NCBI RefSeq assembly: GCF_030160075.1
Contig: NZ_BSNQ01000003.1
Span: forward strand, 862,625 to 926,624
Direction: 5' to 3'
Source: Dyella lipolytica
GTDB taxonomy: Bacteria; Pseudomonadota; Gammaproteobacteria; Xanthomonadales; Rhodanobacteraceae
Length of the DNA: 64,000 nucleotides
Made by a program: the position numbers and the translations under genes. Every line of letters begins with the position of its first letter. The stretch's first letter is position 1. This document shows, one piece after another, positions 45,957-54,273 of the stretch. Below the pieces are notes generated by a model. That model saw nothing but the letters and a program-made list of their open reading frames with translations. It did no database searches and was not told the DNA's origin.

Positions 45957-46963
45957 GCGCCCACGCCATCTGCCACGGCATGCCGTAGCGCTCCCGACAT
46001 GCCATGCCTGAGGTACCACTGGGCCGCACCCTGCACGCCGTGGCGGCCGTGCTCCGTTACCCATACCGGTACTTGCGACAGCAGCGCGCGCGCGCTGCGT
46101 CCGTGCAGGAATCGCTCCTCGAAAGCGCTGCGCTTGAGCAGCTCGAATATGGAAGACAGGAAGCCGCCGGCTAGATACACGCCGCCTGTGGCCATGAAGA
46201 TCATCGCGAGATTGCCGGTAAAGCTACCCAGCGAGGCACATAAAATTTCCACGGCTTCCACGGCTTGTGCATCGCTGCAGGCAACGGCTGCCGTCGTGAC
46301 GGCTTCGGGTGTCGCCAGCTTCGGCGTTTCCCCATGCAGCGAGCACAGGGCTGTGTAGATGGACAGCAAGCCTGGGCCTGACACGATGTGTTCAAACGCC
46401 ACGTAGCCGCCATTCGGAGCCAAGTGCGCGAGAACCTCGCGCTCGCGTAGCGAATTCGGCGCGAAATCCATCTGGCCAGCCTCGGTCGTCAGCACGACGC
46501 CGCCGGCAGGACTGGGAATGTGCGCCGCCGCGCCAAGGCCAGTGCCCGGTCCGATCACTAAGGTCGGGCCACTGGAATGCGTGTTCGGCCCGCAAAGGTG
46601 ACGGCCGCCATGGGCGAGTGGGCCATCGAGCGCGTATGCCAGTGCCTCGAAGTCGTTGAGTACGGCAACCTCGTCCAAGCCCAGTGAGCGACGCAACTGC
46701 GTCAGGTGGATGGGCCAGGCGAGGTTGTCGTTCACGACCTCGTCGCCCACTATCTGGCCCGCACAAGCGAGCACGCAGTGCTTCACCGGGGCTTGCACAT
46801 CGGCATCGACAAAGGCTTGCAATAGTTCGGACAGCATCGGGAACGCCGCGCAGGCGAATACCCGATAGGCGAGCGTTTCGATCCCGCCGGGCCCACCGTG
46901 CGAGGCGCGCATCAGCGCAACACGCGCGTGCGTGCCGCCAATATCGGCCGCCAGAAACGGCAT
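45953..46963 (-). CDS. glk: glucokinase
   Basis: The preferred start ATG 46963 (MPFLAADIGGTHARVALMRA) gives 336 residues. The ATP-binding motif is ADIGGTHAR (6-14), followed by a sugar-binding block (VAVLNDFEALAYALDGPLAH) and TLVIGPGTGLGAAAHI. LGSFTGNLAMIFMATGGVYL lies near the end. It phosphorylates glucose, and members of the group also accept glucosamine, at the start of its breakdown. The upstream frame to 47083 is not homologous to the family. A perfect palindromic operator candidate lies 90 bases upstream. It is the first gene of the glk/GH20 operon. Confidence 0.9.
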   Translation of the reverse strand: MPFLAADIGGTHARVALMRASHGGPGGIETLAYRVFACAAFPMLSELLQAFVDADVQAPVKHCVLACAGQIVGDEVVNDNLAWPIHLTQLRRSLGLDEVAVLNDFEALAYALDGPLAHGGRHLCGPNTHSSGPTLVIGPGTGLGAAAHIPSPAGGVVLTTEAGQMDFAPNSLREREVLAHLAPNGGYVAFEHIVSGPGLLSIYTALCSLHGETPKLATPEAVTTAAVACSDAQAVEAVEILCASLGSFTGNLAMIFMATGGVYLAGGFLSSIFELLKRSAFEERFLHGRSARALLSQVPVWVTEHGRHGVQGAAQWYLRHGMSGALRHAVADGVGA

Positions 46964-47052
46964 CGCCGATATCCCCGCCACTCGGTCCGAATGGTCAATC
47001 GCCACGTCCAGCGCTCCCCACGCTGTGGATCTGTTATCAGCGTGTAACGCAA

Positions 47053-47068
47053 TTGACACCGGTGTCAA
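47053..47068. promoter_or_regulatory. candidate LacI-family operator for the glk/GH20 operon
   Basis: TTGACACCGGTGTCAA is a perfect 16-base palindrome with a central CG, 90 bases upstream of the glucokinase start. Its core TGACA-N-CG-N-TGTCA is the form recognised by LacI-family regulators of amino-sugar genes (NagR-type boxes) in xanthomonads, as I recall it. The LacI gene at 34880-35887 is the obvious candidate to bind it. Confidence 0.65.
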
Positions 47069-47284
47069 GCCGTGGCGCAGCATGTTCCGAAAAATGCCTA
47101 GGGGCAGCTGGCGCGGATATTGGCTCAGGTGTGGGAAGGCGCCGGCGGTCCGGGCTGGCTACTGCTGGTCGCGTTCAAGAACCCAAAATTTTGAGGGCAA
47201 CCCGTCGAATTCCGATCTCGCCGTTCGTCGCTATAGTCAAAATGGGGCAACTGGCCCGGCTGATGACCATATTGGGGAACGAGC

Positions 47285-47641
47285 ATGCCGCAATATCTGA
47301 TTTCTACTTACCTGCCCGACAACTATGACCCGTCCGTCGAAAGCGAAGCGACTATCGAAGGAATTCACGCGCTCAACCGGGAAATGATCGCGGCTGGCGT
47401 CAGGAAGTTCGCTTGTGGCTTGAGCCCGAAGGCCATGACACTGCGGGGACAGCCCAACGGCGAGGTGGTCGTCACCGACGGTCCGTACATCGAGGCCAAG
47501 GAGTACGTGGGTGGTCTCGCGATACTGGAAACCGCCGATCTGGACGAGTTGCTGGCATGGGCGCGCAAAGGTGCCAAAGCGTTCCCTTCAGTGGTCGAGG
47601 TACGAGAGATTTTCTTTATGCCGGCCCCCGCAAAGGACTGA
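47285..47641 (+). CDS. YciI-like (YCII-related domain) protein
   Basis: The 118-residue protein has the small alpha/beta fold of the YCII-related family: MPQYLISTYLPDNYDPSVES at the start, then TDGPYIEAKEYVGGLAILET (about 61-80) and ADLDELLAWARK, with the ending VVEVREIFFMP. Members related to this form are found with ECF sigma factors and are also annotated as DGPF-domain proteins (the DGP motif is seen here). The function is not settled. The start is supported by family length and by GGGGAACG upstream. It is alone; no sigma factor is adjacent. Confidence 0.88.
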   Translation: MPQYLISTYLPDNYDPSVESEATIEGIHALNREMIAAGVRKFACGLSPKAMTLRGQPNGEVVVTDGPYIEAKEYVGGLAILETADLDELLAWARKGAKAFPSVVEVREIFFMPAPAKD

Positions 47642-47728
47642 GCGGAGCGGTAACAGCGAACCGATGCTGCGCGGTGGCTGAGTACGCTGTGGCGACAGGC
47701 GCGCGGCACACTTTCTGAGGAGAAGACT

Positions 47729-48481
47729 ATGCGCAAAAACAAGATGGGCGCCATCGCAATCATGTGCTCCGTGCTGCTTGTTGGACTCGGCTCGGCGCAT
47801 CAGGCGATGGCACAGGATGTCTCGACACCCTATCCAAAGATGGCCCCGATCGACCAATACCTCATGGCGGACCGGGAAGCTGAAATCGCCCTGGCGCGAA
47901 GTGCAGCGCCCGATGCCATATCACGCGACGCGACGATCCTGGTTCTGGGACGGCATGGCTACGAGACAGCGGTCCAGGGGAAAAACGGTTTCGTCTGCTT
48001 CGTGGGACGGAGCTGGGAAGCAGCATTCGATTGGGACGAATTTTGGAACCCGAAAGTGAAGGCTGCCGATTGCATGAATCCCCAGGCTGCACGTTCGATA
48101 TTGCCCATCATCGAGCTGCGCGCCAGGATGGTAATGGCTGGTCGTTCCAACACGGAGGTTTTGTCGGCACTCAAAGCGGCGTACGGAAATAAACATCTGC
48201 CGGACCTCGAAAGCGGTGCGATGGATTACATGATGTCGAAATCGTCGTATCTGACCGACCAAGGGGGCCACAACATGCCTCATGTCATGTTCTACACCCG
48301 CGTCAAAGACGGTAAGGATTGGGGTTCAGGCGCAGAGGGCTCACCGATTATGTCCAGCCCCTATTGGTTCTTCTCTCCAAAGGACCAACCCCAAACGGCA
48401 GCGCTGCCGCCGATTCTTGTGTTCTTGGTCGCGGTCCCCAATTGGTCCGACGGAACGTCTGCGGACATGCATAGTCACTGA
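47729..48481 (+). CDS. exported protein of unknown function (250 aa)
   Basis: The start has an excellent ribosome site (GAGGAGAAGACT). A signal peptide (AIAIMCSVLLVGLGSAHQAMA, cleavage after AMA near 28) is followed by the mature part beginning QDVSTPYPKMAPIDQYLMAD. Conserved-looking blocks are DATILVLGRHGYETAVQGKN, GFVCFVGRSWEAAFDWDEFW and GGHNMPHVMFYTRV. Two cysteines (VCF, DCM) may pair. No named family is recognised. It probably acts in the periplasm. No operon partner is evident. Confidence 0.7.
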   Translation: MRKNKMGAIAIMCSVLLVGLGSAHQAMAQDVSTPYPKMAPIDQYLMADREAEIALARSAAPDAISRDATILVLGRHGYETAVQGKNGFVCFVGRSWEAAFDWDEFWNPKVKAADCMNPQAARSILPIIELRARMVMAGRSNTEVLSALKAAYGNKHLPDLESGAMDYMMSKSSYLTDQGGHNMPHVMFYTRVKDGKDWGSGAEGSPIMSSPYWFFSPKDQPQTAALPPILVFLVAVPNWSDGTSADMHSH

Positions 48482-48577
48482 TACAGACGCGGTCTAACCG
48501 CGAGGGGATCCTTTCGCTGCACCGGACTGGCCGCTCGCTGCAGCGTCGGATTTTCGCGATGACTTTGGTGTAGCGTG

Positions 48578-49681
48578 ATGGTCATGACCGACGCTCCCCC
48601 GGAAACACGCTCGACCCGCTGGACTTGGATCGCGGCCGTCTGGTGTGCGGGCGCGCTGTTCGATGCGAGTCAGACCATCTTCGTCATGCACGCGATGGGC
48701 GAGGACAGCGCGTGGTTTTTCCCGTTCGTGATCTCGTTCGTGTCCTGGTTGCCCTGGGTGTTGGCGACGCCGTTGATTATCGAACTGGCGCGACGATGGC
48801 CGATCGTTCACGGTGCGGTTCTGAAGATGGCGATTGCACATCTGGTGGCCTTCGCCATCGTCAGCACGGTCGCTGAAACATGGTCGGCGTGGCTTCGGGT
48901 CGCCTTCAACCCGTGGCGCCGCGCGCAGCCGCCCACTTTCGTGCACACGTGGACCTCCTTGTTCACCGTTCAGATCCTGACGTTCGTGATCGTCTACGTC
49001 CTGATCCTGACGGTCACCTACGTTGTCGACTCGCGTGAAAAGATGGCCAGGCAGATGACTGAGACCGCGCGGCTCAATGAAGAGCTGTCTCGCGCTCAGC
49101 TCGCTGCACTACAAAGTCAGATGGACCCGCATTTCATGTTCAACACACTCCATTCGATCGTTGGCCTTGTACGAGACCAACGCAACGATGCAGCGGTCGG
49201 GATGATCGTGGGCTTGAGCGAGTTCCTGCGTCGTGCGTCGGAAGACTCTCACCGGGCGCAAGTGACCCTGACGGAGGAAGTGGAGTACCTGCAGCGCTAT
49301 ATCGACATCCAGAAGGTCCGATTCGGGAACCGCCTTCGAGTGAGTTTAGACATCCCCGTGGAGCTTGGGCATGCACAGGTCCCGAATCTTCTGCTGCAAC
49401 CGCTCGTGGAGAACGCCATTAAACACGGTGTCTCCAAACGCGTCGCTGGCGGTGAGATCCGTGTCGCAGGTGCGCGCTGCGATGGCAACCTTCGTCTGAC
49501 GGTCTACAACGACGGCCCGTGGGTTCGGGAGGATCTGGAGGCGGTGCCCAATGGCGTCGGCCTGAGCAATCTGCGCAGCCGATTGCACATCCTGCACGGC
49601 GACGGATCCGAGTTGCTGTTGAGGCCTGTCGACACCGGCGGCGTGGAAGTTGTCGTGACCCTGCCGTTCCTGGAGGCGTGA
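48578..49681 (+). CDS. LytS-type sensor histidine kinase
   Basis: The 367-residue kinase has four membrane helices in its first half (for example AAVWCAGALFDASQTIFVMH, VISFVSWLPWVLATPLIIEL, VQILTFVIVYVLILTVTYVV), then a His_kinase domain with the phospho-acceptor in LQSQMDPHFMFNTLHSIVGL (about 180-199) and a HATPase domain (NLLLQPLVENAIKHGVSKRV, then NGVGLSNLRSRLHILHG). ATG 48578 is preferred to the GTG at 48575. It is adjacent to the LytTR regulator gene that follows immediately, a standard pair. The ligand is unknown. Confidence 0.92.
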   Translation: MVMTDAPPETRSTRWTWIAAVWCAGALFDASQTIFVMHAMGEDSAWFFPFVISFVSWLPWVLATPLIIELARRWPIVHGAVLKMAIAHLVAFAIVSTVAETWSAWLRVAFNPWRRAQPPTFVHTWTSLFTVQILTFVIVYVLILTVTYVVDSREKMARQMTETARLNEELSRAQLAALQSQMDPHFMFNTLHSIVGLVRDQRNDAAVGMIVGLSEFLRRASEDSHRAQVTLTEEVEYLQRYIDIQKVRFGNRLRVSLDIPVELGHAQVPNLLLQPLVENAIKHGVSKRVAGGEIRVAGARCDGNLRLTVYNDGPWVREDLEAVPNGVGLSNLRSRLHILHGDGSELLLRPVDTGGVEVVVTLPFLEA

Positions 49682-50437
49682 ATGGCACCGTCTGAGGACA
49701 AGTCCCCATCGATCCATGTCCTGGTCGTCGACGACGAGGACTTGGCGCGGCGGAATCTGATACTCCTGTTGCGCAACGATCCCGATATCGCATCGGTGAC
49801 CGAATGCGGATCAGGGCTGGAGGCGATCCAAGAGATCAAGCGGTCTAAGCCAGACCTCGTGTTCCTGGACGTACAAATGCCCGAATGCGATGGCTTCGAC
49901 GTGCTCGAGCTCCTCGGTGCGGACATGCCCGAGACCGTCATCTTCGTGACGGCCTACGACGCGTATGCGCTACGCGCCTTCGAGGCGGGCGCGCTGGACT
50001 ACCTTTTGAAGCCCTTCGACGATGCGCGCTTCCATCGCGCCCTCGCGCGTGCCAAGGAAAAGCTCGCGCGTTATGCGCCAACACAACGCCGCTCGATCAG
50101 CAGGATCGCGGTCAAGAGCCGAAGCCAGACCTTGTTCATTAACGTCGCAGACATCGATTGGATCGAAGCGGCAAGCTACTACGCCTGCATCCATGTGGGC
50201 GCGGACACGCACATCCTGCGCCGTACGCTACAGGAGCTCGAGCAGGATCTGGACGCACGAACATTCGCGCGCATCCACCGCTCGATCATCGTCAACCTCG
50301 ACCGGGTTCGGGGACTGGAGCTGCAGGACAATGGTGAATACGAAGTCGTGCTGGATTCCACGGCTCGCCTCCGTTTGAGCCGCCGTTATCGCAAGCGCAT
50401 CCAGGATCGTCTGGGAGAGCTGTCAAGCAGTCGCTGA
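49682..50437 (+). CDS. LytTR-domain response regulator
   Basis: The 251-residue regulator has a receiver domain (1-130) with the acidic VVDDEDLARR, the phospho-acceptor aspartate in LVFLDVQMPECDGFDV (about Asp63) and the lysine of ALDYLLKPFDDARFHRAL. A LytTR DNA-binding domain covers about 140-245 (IDWIEAASYYACIHVGADTH, ARIHRSIIVNLDRVRGLELQ, ending RLRLSRRYRKRIQDRL). It begins directly after the kinase stop, and the pair forms a two-gene operon. LytTR proteins often regulate nearby genes; candidates are the MXKDX protein and TonB receptor downstream on the opposite strand. Confidence 0.93.
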   Translation: MAPSEDKSPSIHVLVVDDEDLARRNLILLLRNDPDIASVTECGSGLEAIQEIKRSKPDLVFLDVQMPECDGFDVLELLGADMPETVIFVTAYDAYALRAFEAGALDYLLKPFDDARFHRALARAKEKLARYAPTQRRSISRIAVKSRSQTLFINVADIDWIEAASYYACIHVGADTHILRRTLQELEQDLDARTFARIHRSIIVNLDRVRGLELQDNGEYEVVLDSTARLRLSRRYRKRIQDRLGELSSSR

Positions 50438-50474
50438 TACCGTGCCGCCAAGCGACTTGAATTTTCGGCGAAAG

Positions 50475-50512
50475 CAAAAAACTGCCCATGCCAACCGGGA
50501 TGACATGGGCAG
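50475..50512 (-). terminator. Rho-independent terminator of the MXKDX-protein gene
   Basis: On the minus strand CTGCCCATG pairs with CATGGGCAG around a 13-base loop (50482-50512) and is followed by TTTTTT near 50476-50481. It lies 17 bases beyond the stop of the gene at 50529. Confidence 0.85.
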
Positions 50513-50528
50513 ACGAGAGCAGGGGCTT

Positions 50529-50813
50529 TTAATGCTGCGAGCTGTCATTTCCCATGGTGTCGTGGCTCATGTTGTCCTTCATCGCATCGCCGCTCTTGGC
50601 GTCCTTGGACATGGCATCTTTCGCCATATTGCCCTTGGACATCGCGCCTTTCTTCATCATCGCGTCGTGCCCCATAGCGCTCTTCTTCATACCATCGTGA
50701 GTCTTGTCGGTTTGGGTCATTGCGTCCTTGGCCATCCCGCTGTCTTGGGCAAAGACGCTGCCGGCACCGAGAGCCAGACACATGGCGAACACTGCGGAAT
50801 TTATGTTTTTCAT
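50529..50813 (-). CDS. pentapeptide MXKDX repeat protein, exported
   Basis: The 94-residue product has a signal peptide (SAVFAMCLALGAGSVFAQ, residues about 6-23) and a mature part that is nearly all repeats of the form M-x-K-D-x: GMAKDAM, GMKKSAM, NMAKDAMSKDAK, AMKDNMSHDTM. This is the proteobacterial MXKDX repeat family, usually small, exported and methionine-rich. Such proteins are suspected to protect against metal or oxidant stress, which is a guess. It has its own terminator and lies downstream of the TonB receptor on the same strand. Confidence 0.9.
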   Translation of the reverse strand: MKNINSAVFAMCLALGAGSVFAQDSGMAKDAMTQTDKTHDGMKKSAMGHDAMMKKGAMSKGNMAKDAMSKDAKSGDAMKDNMSHDTMGNDSSQH

Positions 50814-50895
50814 GGATAACTCCTAGCTATGTTGGGATGAGAAGATGCACAGGGTTGCTACTGTGCGGGGTGAGCACTAAACAGGCAGGTCGACG

Positions 50896-52860
50896 TCACC
50901 GAAGATCGGTGGTGATGTAAGCAAAGACAGTTCGTGGTGACGGCCATTGGAAAAAACCAGGCGTGTATTGGGTCGTCCATTTCTTGGTCGCCAAAATGTT
51001 TTGGATCTGCAGGCGAAGGCTGCTTTTCTTGCCGAAGGCAGTGAACTGGTATCGCCCGCCGAGATTCACCTGCGTGACCTCTGGTGAATAAACACCGTTG
51101 TCGATGGTTGCTGGCGCAGTACCAAAATGTGTAGCCGACGCGTCTAGCGATGCGGCCGGCAACCATGGAAGGTCATAGTTAACGTTGGCCACATACGTCA
51201 GAAGCGGCTGGCCAACGGCAACGGAACCGACTTTCTCTGCGGTCAGGTTCGGCCCCACGATGCTGACCTTGCCATCGAGAACGCCGATATTGACGTGCAA
51301 GTACTTGACCAGCTCGCCCGCAATGGAGAGCTCGACACCTTTGGCTCGCTGCACGCCAAGTTCCCGATCGACGTTGTTCGTATCCAGATTGAAGTAGGGC
51401 TTCTGCAGCTCGAAGACACCCGCGATGATCTTGAACTTGGGCGTCACGACATAACGTATGCCCGAATCGATTTGCCAAGTCTTGGATGCCGGAAGAACAG
51501 CTCCGCTGTTCTTGGCGGAATTGGGCGCGGCGCCGGAATTCTCGAGCCCCTGGGTGTATCCGGCATAGAGCGTCCATTGAGGAGCGAGCGCAAAGGCTGC
51601 GTTGCTGTAAGCGCGAGGAAGATGCGCCGACATACCGGAGTCGGGTATGCCTGGAGCGACGACGGTCTCACGATAGTTTTCGTCCTGAATGCCCGCCTCG
51701 AATTCGGCGCGTTGACGCCAATCAACGTGATAGGCCGAGCCCACGCTCCATAGCTCGGTGCGATCATTCGTGGGCGCCGAATACACGAAGTCCGGTTTCG
51801 GTAACTCGACGAGCATGCCGATAACGGTCGGCCCCTCGTCGACAACATCTTCGCCGCCGTAGCGTGCCTTGGTGTCCCGGCCGCGAACCATGAAGATGAG
51901 TTGCTGACGCCAATCACCTCCTGTGAAAGCGCCCGTCAGGCGCACCTCACCGGAGTTGGAAGACGTGTTCTGATCGGGATATCCCACGACCAGGTGCTCG
52001 GACTGGCCATTCGGCTGGATGTTTGTGTACTGATCCGCAAAGCTGACGGGATAGTCGTTAGTCGAGCGAAAAACACCAGCCTTTAGCCGCCACACCTCGG
52101 TCAACTGCGCAGACACGATGCCTCCCAGATTCATCGTGACATTGCGGCCTTCCGCCCAGTTCTGGCCAAGGTAGTTTTTGGAAATGGCGGGTGGCAGGAA
52201 GTCACCCGCCGTGAAGTACAGCGGAAATGTCTTTGCGTTACTGGTTTTCTGCCAGTCGACAATCGCGCGCACTGTGATTTTGTCGTTCGGCGACCATAGC
52301 GGCGTCGCGCCTATGCTCGTTACATTCGACGTGTATCCGGGATAGGGGCCGTAAGACGGCGTCTGCGTGCTGACTTGCGTGCTTACGCCCATCGGCAGAA
52401 CGAGTTCGCTACCGATCACGGGTAGGCTACCGTCGATACTGACGCCGCGGGCCTCGTACGGGCCGACATTTGCAATGATCGTTGCACTTGGCACGTCGCC
52501 TCCGGCGTGGCGGAGGTCGTAATCCACGATGCCGGTAGGTGCGGGGAAGGCATAACCGATTTCGCTCACACCTACCTTGATGGTCGAATCCTCGATGACA
52601 CGATTGGACAACGCACCTTGTTGATCGAAGTAGAGACCGTCGATCCGCACATTGCCGGCTGCTTGCGGATTGAATCCGCGCACCAGTCCCGGGCTATATA
52701 GGCCGACCGACTCCAGTCCGAGAGTCAATCCATAGGCGTCATCAGCGGCGGAGATGGGATTGTCCGCGGCGTGTTGAGCCCTGACTGCGGTCGCCTGGAA
52801 CGTCACGGCAGCGGCGATTACGACAGAGAGCTTCCGACGCTTCGTAGATGTGACGCGCAT
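50896..52860 (-). CDS. TonB-dependent receptor (siderophore/iron type)
   Basis: From ATG 52860 the receptor has 654 residues with a signal peptide (VVIAAAVTFQATAVRA), then a plug domain (GLTLGLESVGLYSPGLVRGF, RIDGLYFDQQGAL) and a barrel with repeated aromatic girdles, ending FQWPSPRTVFAYITTDLR. Length and the plug pattern VRGFN...R-I-D-G-x-Y resemble siderophore receptors more than the large sugar receptor of this window. No recognisable TonB box or sugar genes surround it. It is the gene upstream of the MXKDX protein on the same strand, with 82 bases between. Confidence 0.85.
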   Translation of the reverse strand: MRVTSTKRRKLSVVIAAAVTFQATAVRAQHAADNPISAADDAYGLTLGLESVGLYSPGLVRGFNPQAAGNVRIDGLYFDQQGALSNRVIEDSTIKVGVSEIGYAFPAPTGIVDYDLRHAGGDVPSATIIANVGPYEARGVSIDGSLPVIGSELVLPMGVSTQVSTQTPSYGPYPGYTSNVTSIGATPLWSPNDKITVRAIVDWQKTSNAKTFPLYFTAGDFLPPAISKNYLGQNWAEGRNVTMNLGGIVSAQLTEVWRLKAGVFRSTNDYPVSFADQYTNIQPNGQSEHLVVGYPDQNTSSNSGEVRLTGAFTGGDWRQQLIFMVRGRDTKARYGGEDVVDEGPTVIGMLVELPKPDFVYSAPTNDRTELWSVGSAYHVDWRQRAEFEAGIQDENYRETVVAPGIPDSGMSAHLPRAYSNAAFALAPQWTLYAGYTQGLENSGAAPNSAKNSGAVLPASKTWQIDSGIRYVVTPKFKIIAGVFELQKPYFNLDTNNVDRELGVQRAKGVELSIAGELVKYLHVNIGVLDGKVSIVGPNLTAEKVGSVAVGQPLLTYVANVNYDLPWLPAASLDASATHFGTAPATIDNGVYSPEVTQVNLGGRYQFTAFGKKSSLRLQIQNILATKKWTTQYTPGFFQWPSPRTVFAYITTDLR

Positions 52861-53154
52861 AATGCCCCGTTTCGGATTCAAGCATCGAACTTGCGTGATG
52901 TCTCGAATACGAGTGTATGTGTGCGGGCCAGGCCGACACACACCGCTTGCTGCAGCAAAACGACCGCCCACTGCAAGAACGTGCAGGCAAGTCTGGCCAC
53001 TGGGGAGTGCGTGGGATCAGGGAGCGTATAAATCGCATTGGCCGGAAGTTTTGCGTGATCAGCGACATCGTGATTCGCCCGACGGTTCAGGATTTTTAAG
53101 TAAAGCCGGTCAGCGCATCGATAGCAGCGCTGACAGAAGCCCAACACTGGCGCA

Positions 53155-53260
53155 ATAAAAAACCCGCGAGGGGGCTCGCGGGTTTTGGTTCATCCATCTT
53201 TACGTTGCTTCGCGGGGAGGGGAGGCCCGGCTATGCGATGGGACTGATGTCTCTCGACAT
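53155..53260 (-). ncRNA. candidate C-rich small RNA with strong terminator
   Basis: Read on the minus strand, this sequence starts with a perfect 5' hairpin (ATGTC-GAGA-GACAT, 53260-53247, GNRA-type loop). It has an unpaired C-rich segment (GGGCCTCCCCTCCCCGCG, 53229-53212) complementary to a Shine-Dalgarno, and ends with a 10-bp terminator stem and T run (AACCCGCGAG/CTCGCGGGTT then TTTT, down to 53155). A -10-like TATAGT lies at 53272-53267, seven bases before the hairpin; the -35 is weak. No protein gene is present in the stretch. C-rich loops that pair with ribosome sites are known in xanthomonad small RNAs such as sX13; the similarity is in design only. Confidence 0.55.
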
Positions 53261-53450
53261 AGATTAACTATACCGCACAGTTTGTTAATTGATTGTAACT
53301 GAGTATGAGCCCGACTTGCTGCTCAACTCCTGGGGATTCAACTGCTTGAACTGTAAGGCTTAAAGCAGACATGGATCGGAGTTAGGTGCAGGGAAGGGGG
53401 TGGTTAGAGGGGGGCATAGGTAGTCGCATTAGCGCGCTTTCGGTAAGCCA

Positions 53451-53921
53451 TCAGTGGGCAGGTGCGTGGCGGCGAAACCGCCCTGACCAGTCCATCCGTG
53501 CCGATCGGAACTCGGCGATCACGTCATTCGGCGAATGCGGGTGGATCACGATCTCACCATCCACCAGTTCATCGCAAAAGCGTCCACCCTGAGGTGGTTC
53601 GATGGCATAACGGCTGGTGTGCGGATCCCCGTGCACGAGATGCGCATGCAAAACGCACATGTGAGGCTCATGCACCTGCGCTATCAGGCGATGCGGCTCG
53701 AACCGGATTTCGGTGTAAACGCCATGAGGGCCTCGCGCGTGGAGAACTCCTCCAAATAACGGGCCCGGAGGGTGAGGGGTGCACAGTGCAGTAGAGCTGA
53801 TGCCCATAAGCAAGACGATCACCCACGTCTTGGGTCGAAACCAAGCGCCAAGCGCATCGCAAGCGAAGCGGGTGGCTGTCAGGACAATGTCGGTCGGGGT
53901 GGGATAAGGCAGGGGATCCAT
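53451..53921 (-). CDS. putative exported protein of unknown function
   Basis: The frame gives 156 residues with a hydrophobic stretch near residues 32-47 (TWVIVLLMGISSTALC) that looks like a late signal or anchor. The mature part contains PLFGGVLHARGPHGVYTEIR, FEPHRLIAQVHEPHMCVLHA and IHPHSPNDVIAEFRSARMDW, rich in histidine. No family is recognised and the ribosome site is poor. A shorter start nearer the hydrophobic segment is possible. The overlapping plus-strand frame at 53535-53759 is weaker. I rate it as a probable but uncertain gene. Confidence 0.45.
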   Translation of the reverse strand: MDPLPYPTPTDIVLTATRFACDALGAWFRPKTWVIVLLMGISSTALCTPHPPGPLFGGVLHARGPHGVYTEIRFEPHRLIAQVHEPHMCVLHAHLVHGDPHTSRYAIEPPQGGRFCDELVDGEIVIHPHSPNDVIAEFRSARMDWSGRFRRHAPAH

Positions 53922-54273
53922 CGATGCATCTCAAAAATCGGTTCGCGATTAGAGCATCCGCGCGTCGCACGCGCTGAGATCTAGCCGGCATCGGCGGACA
54001 CCCGTTGTCCAACACGCGGCATGCGTAATTTGATTTCGTTATCAGGTCACTTTTCTTCACGTGCATTTCACGTGTAACTCTAGTGTTCGAAGAGAAATGC
54101 GTAAGGTCAATCCTCGGTTTCGGGGCTAGGCGCGTTGCGACACTGCAGATATTTCCTAGGTCGGATGACGTGGCGATCGTCAACTTCGTTACGGCATCAA
54201 AAGAAACCTCGAATGCCTCAATCCTTCTTGTCGGCTCGAGGGTTTCATTCAATTGCCAACCTAGGAGCTACCC
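53922..54273. other. gene-free stretch upstream of the beta-rich protein gene
   Basis: About 350 bases, lower in GC than average. It holds the ribosome site AGGAG (before ATG 54274) and presumably the promoter of that gene, and the upstream region of the minus-strand gene at 53921. No convincing open frame. Confidence 0.4.

Noticed and set aside
52850-53158. 102-codon plus-strand frame ending just before the 53159 terminator
   Set aside because: The end position is suggestive, but it has no ribosome site and the product looks random; the terminator fits a minus-strand transcript better.
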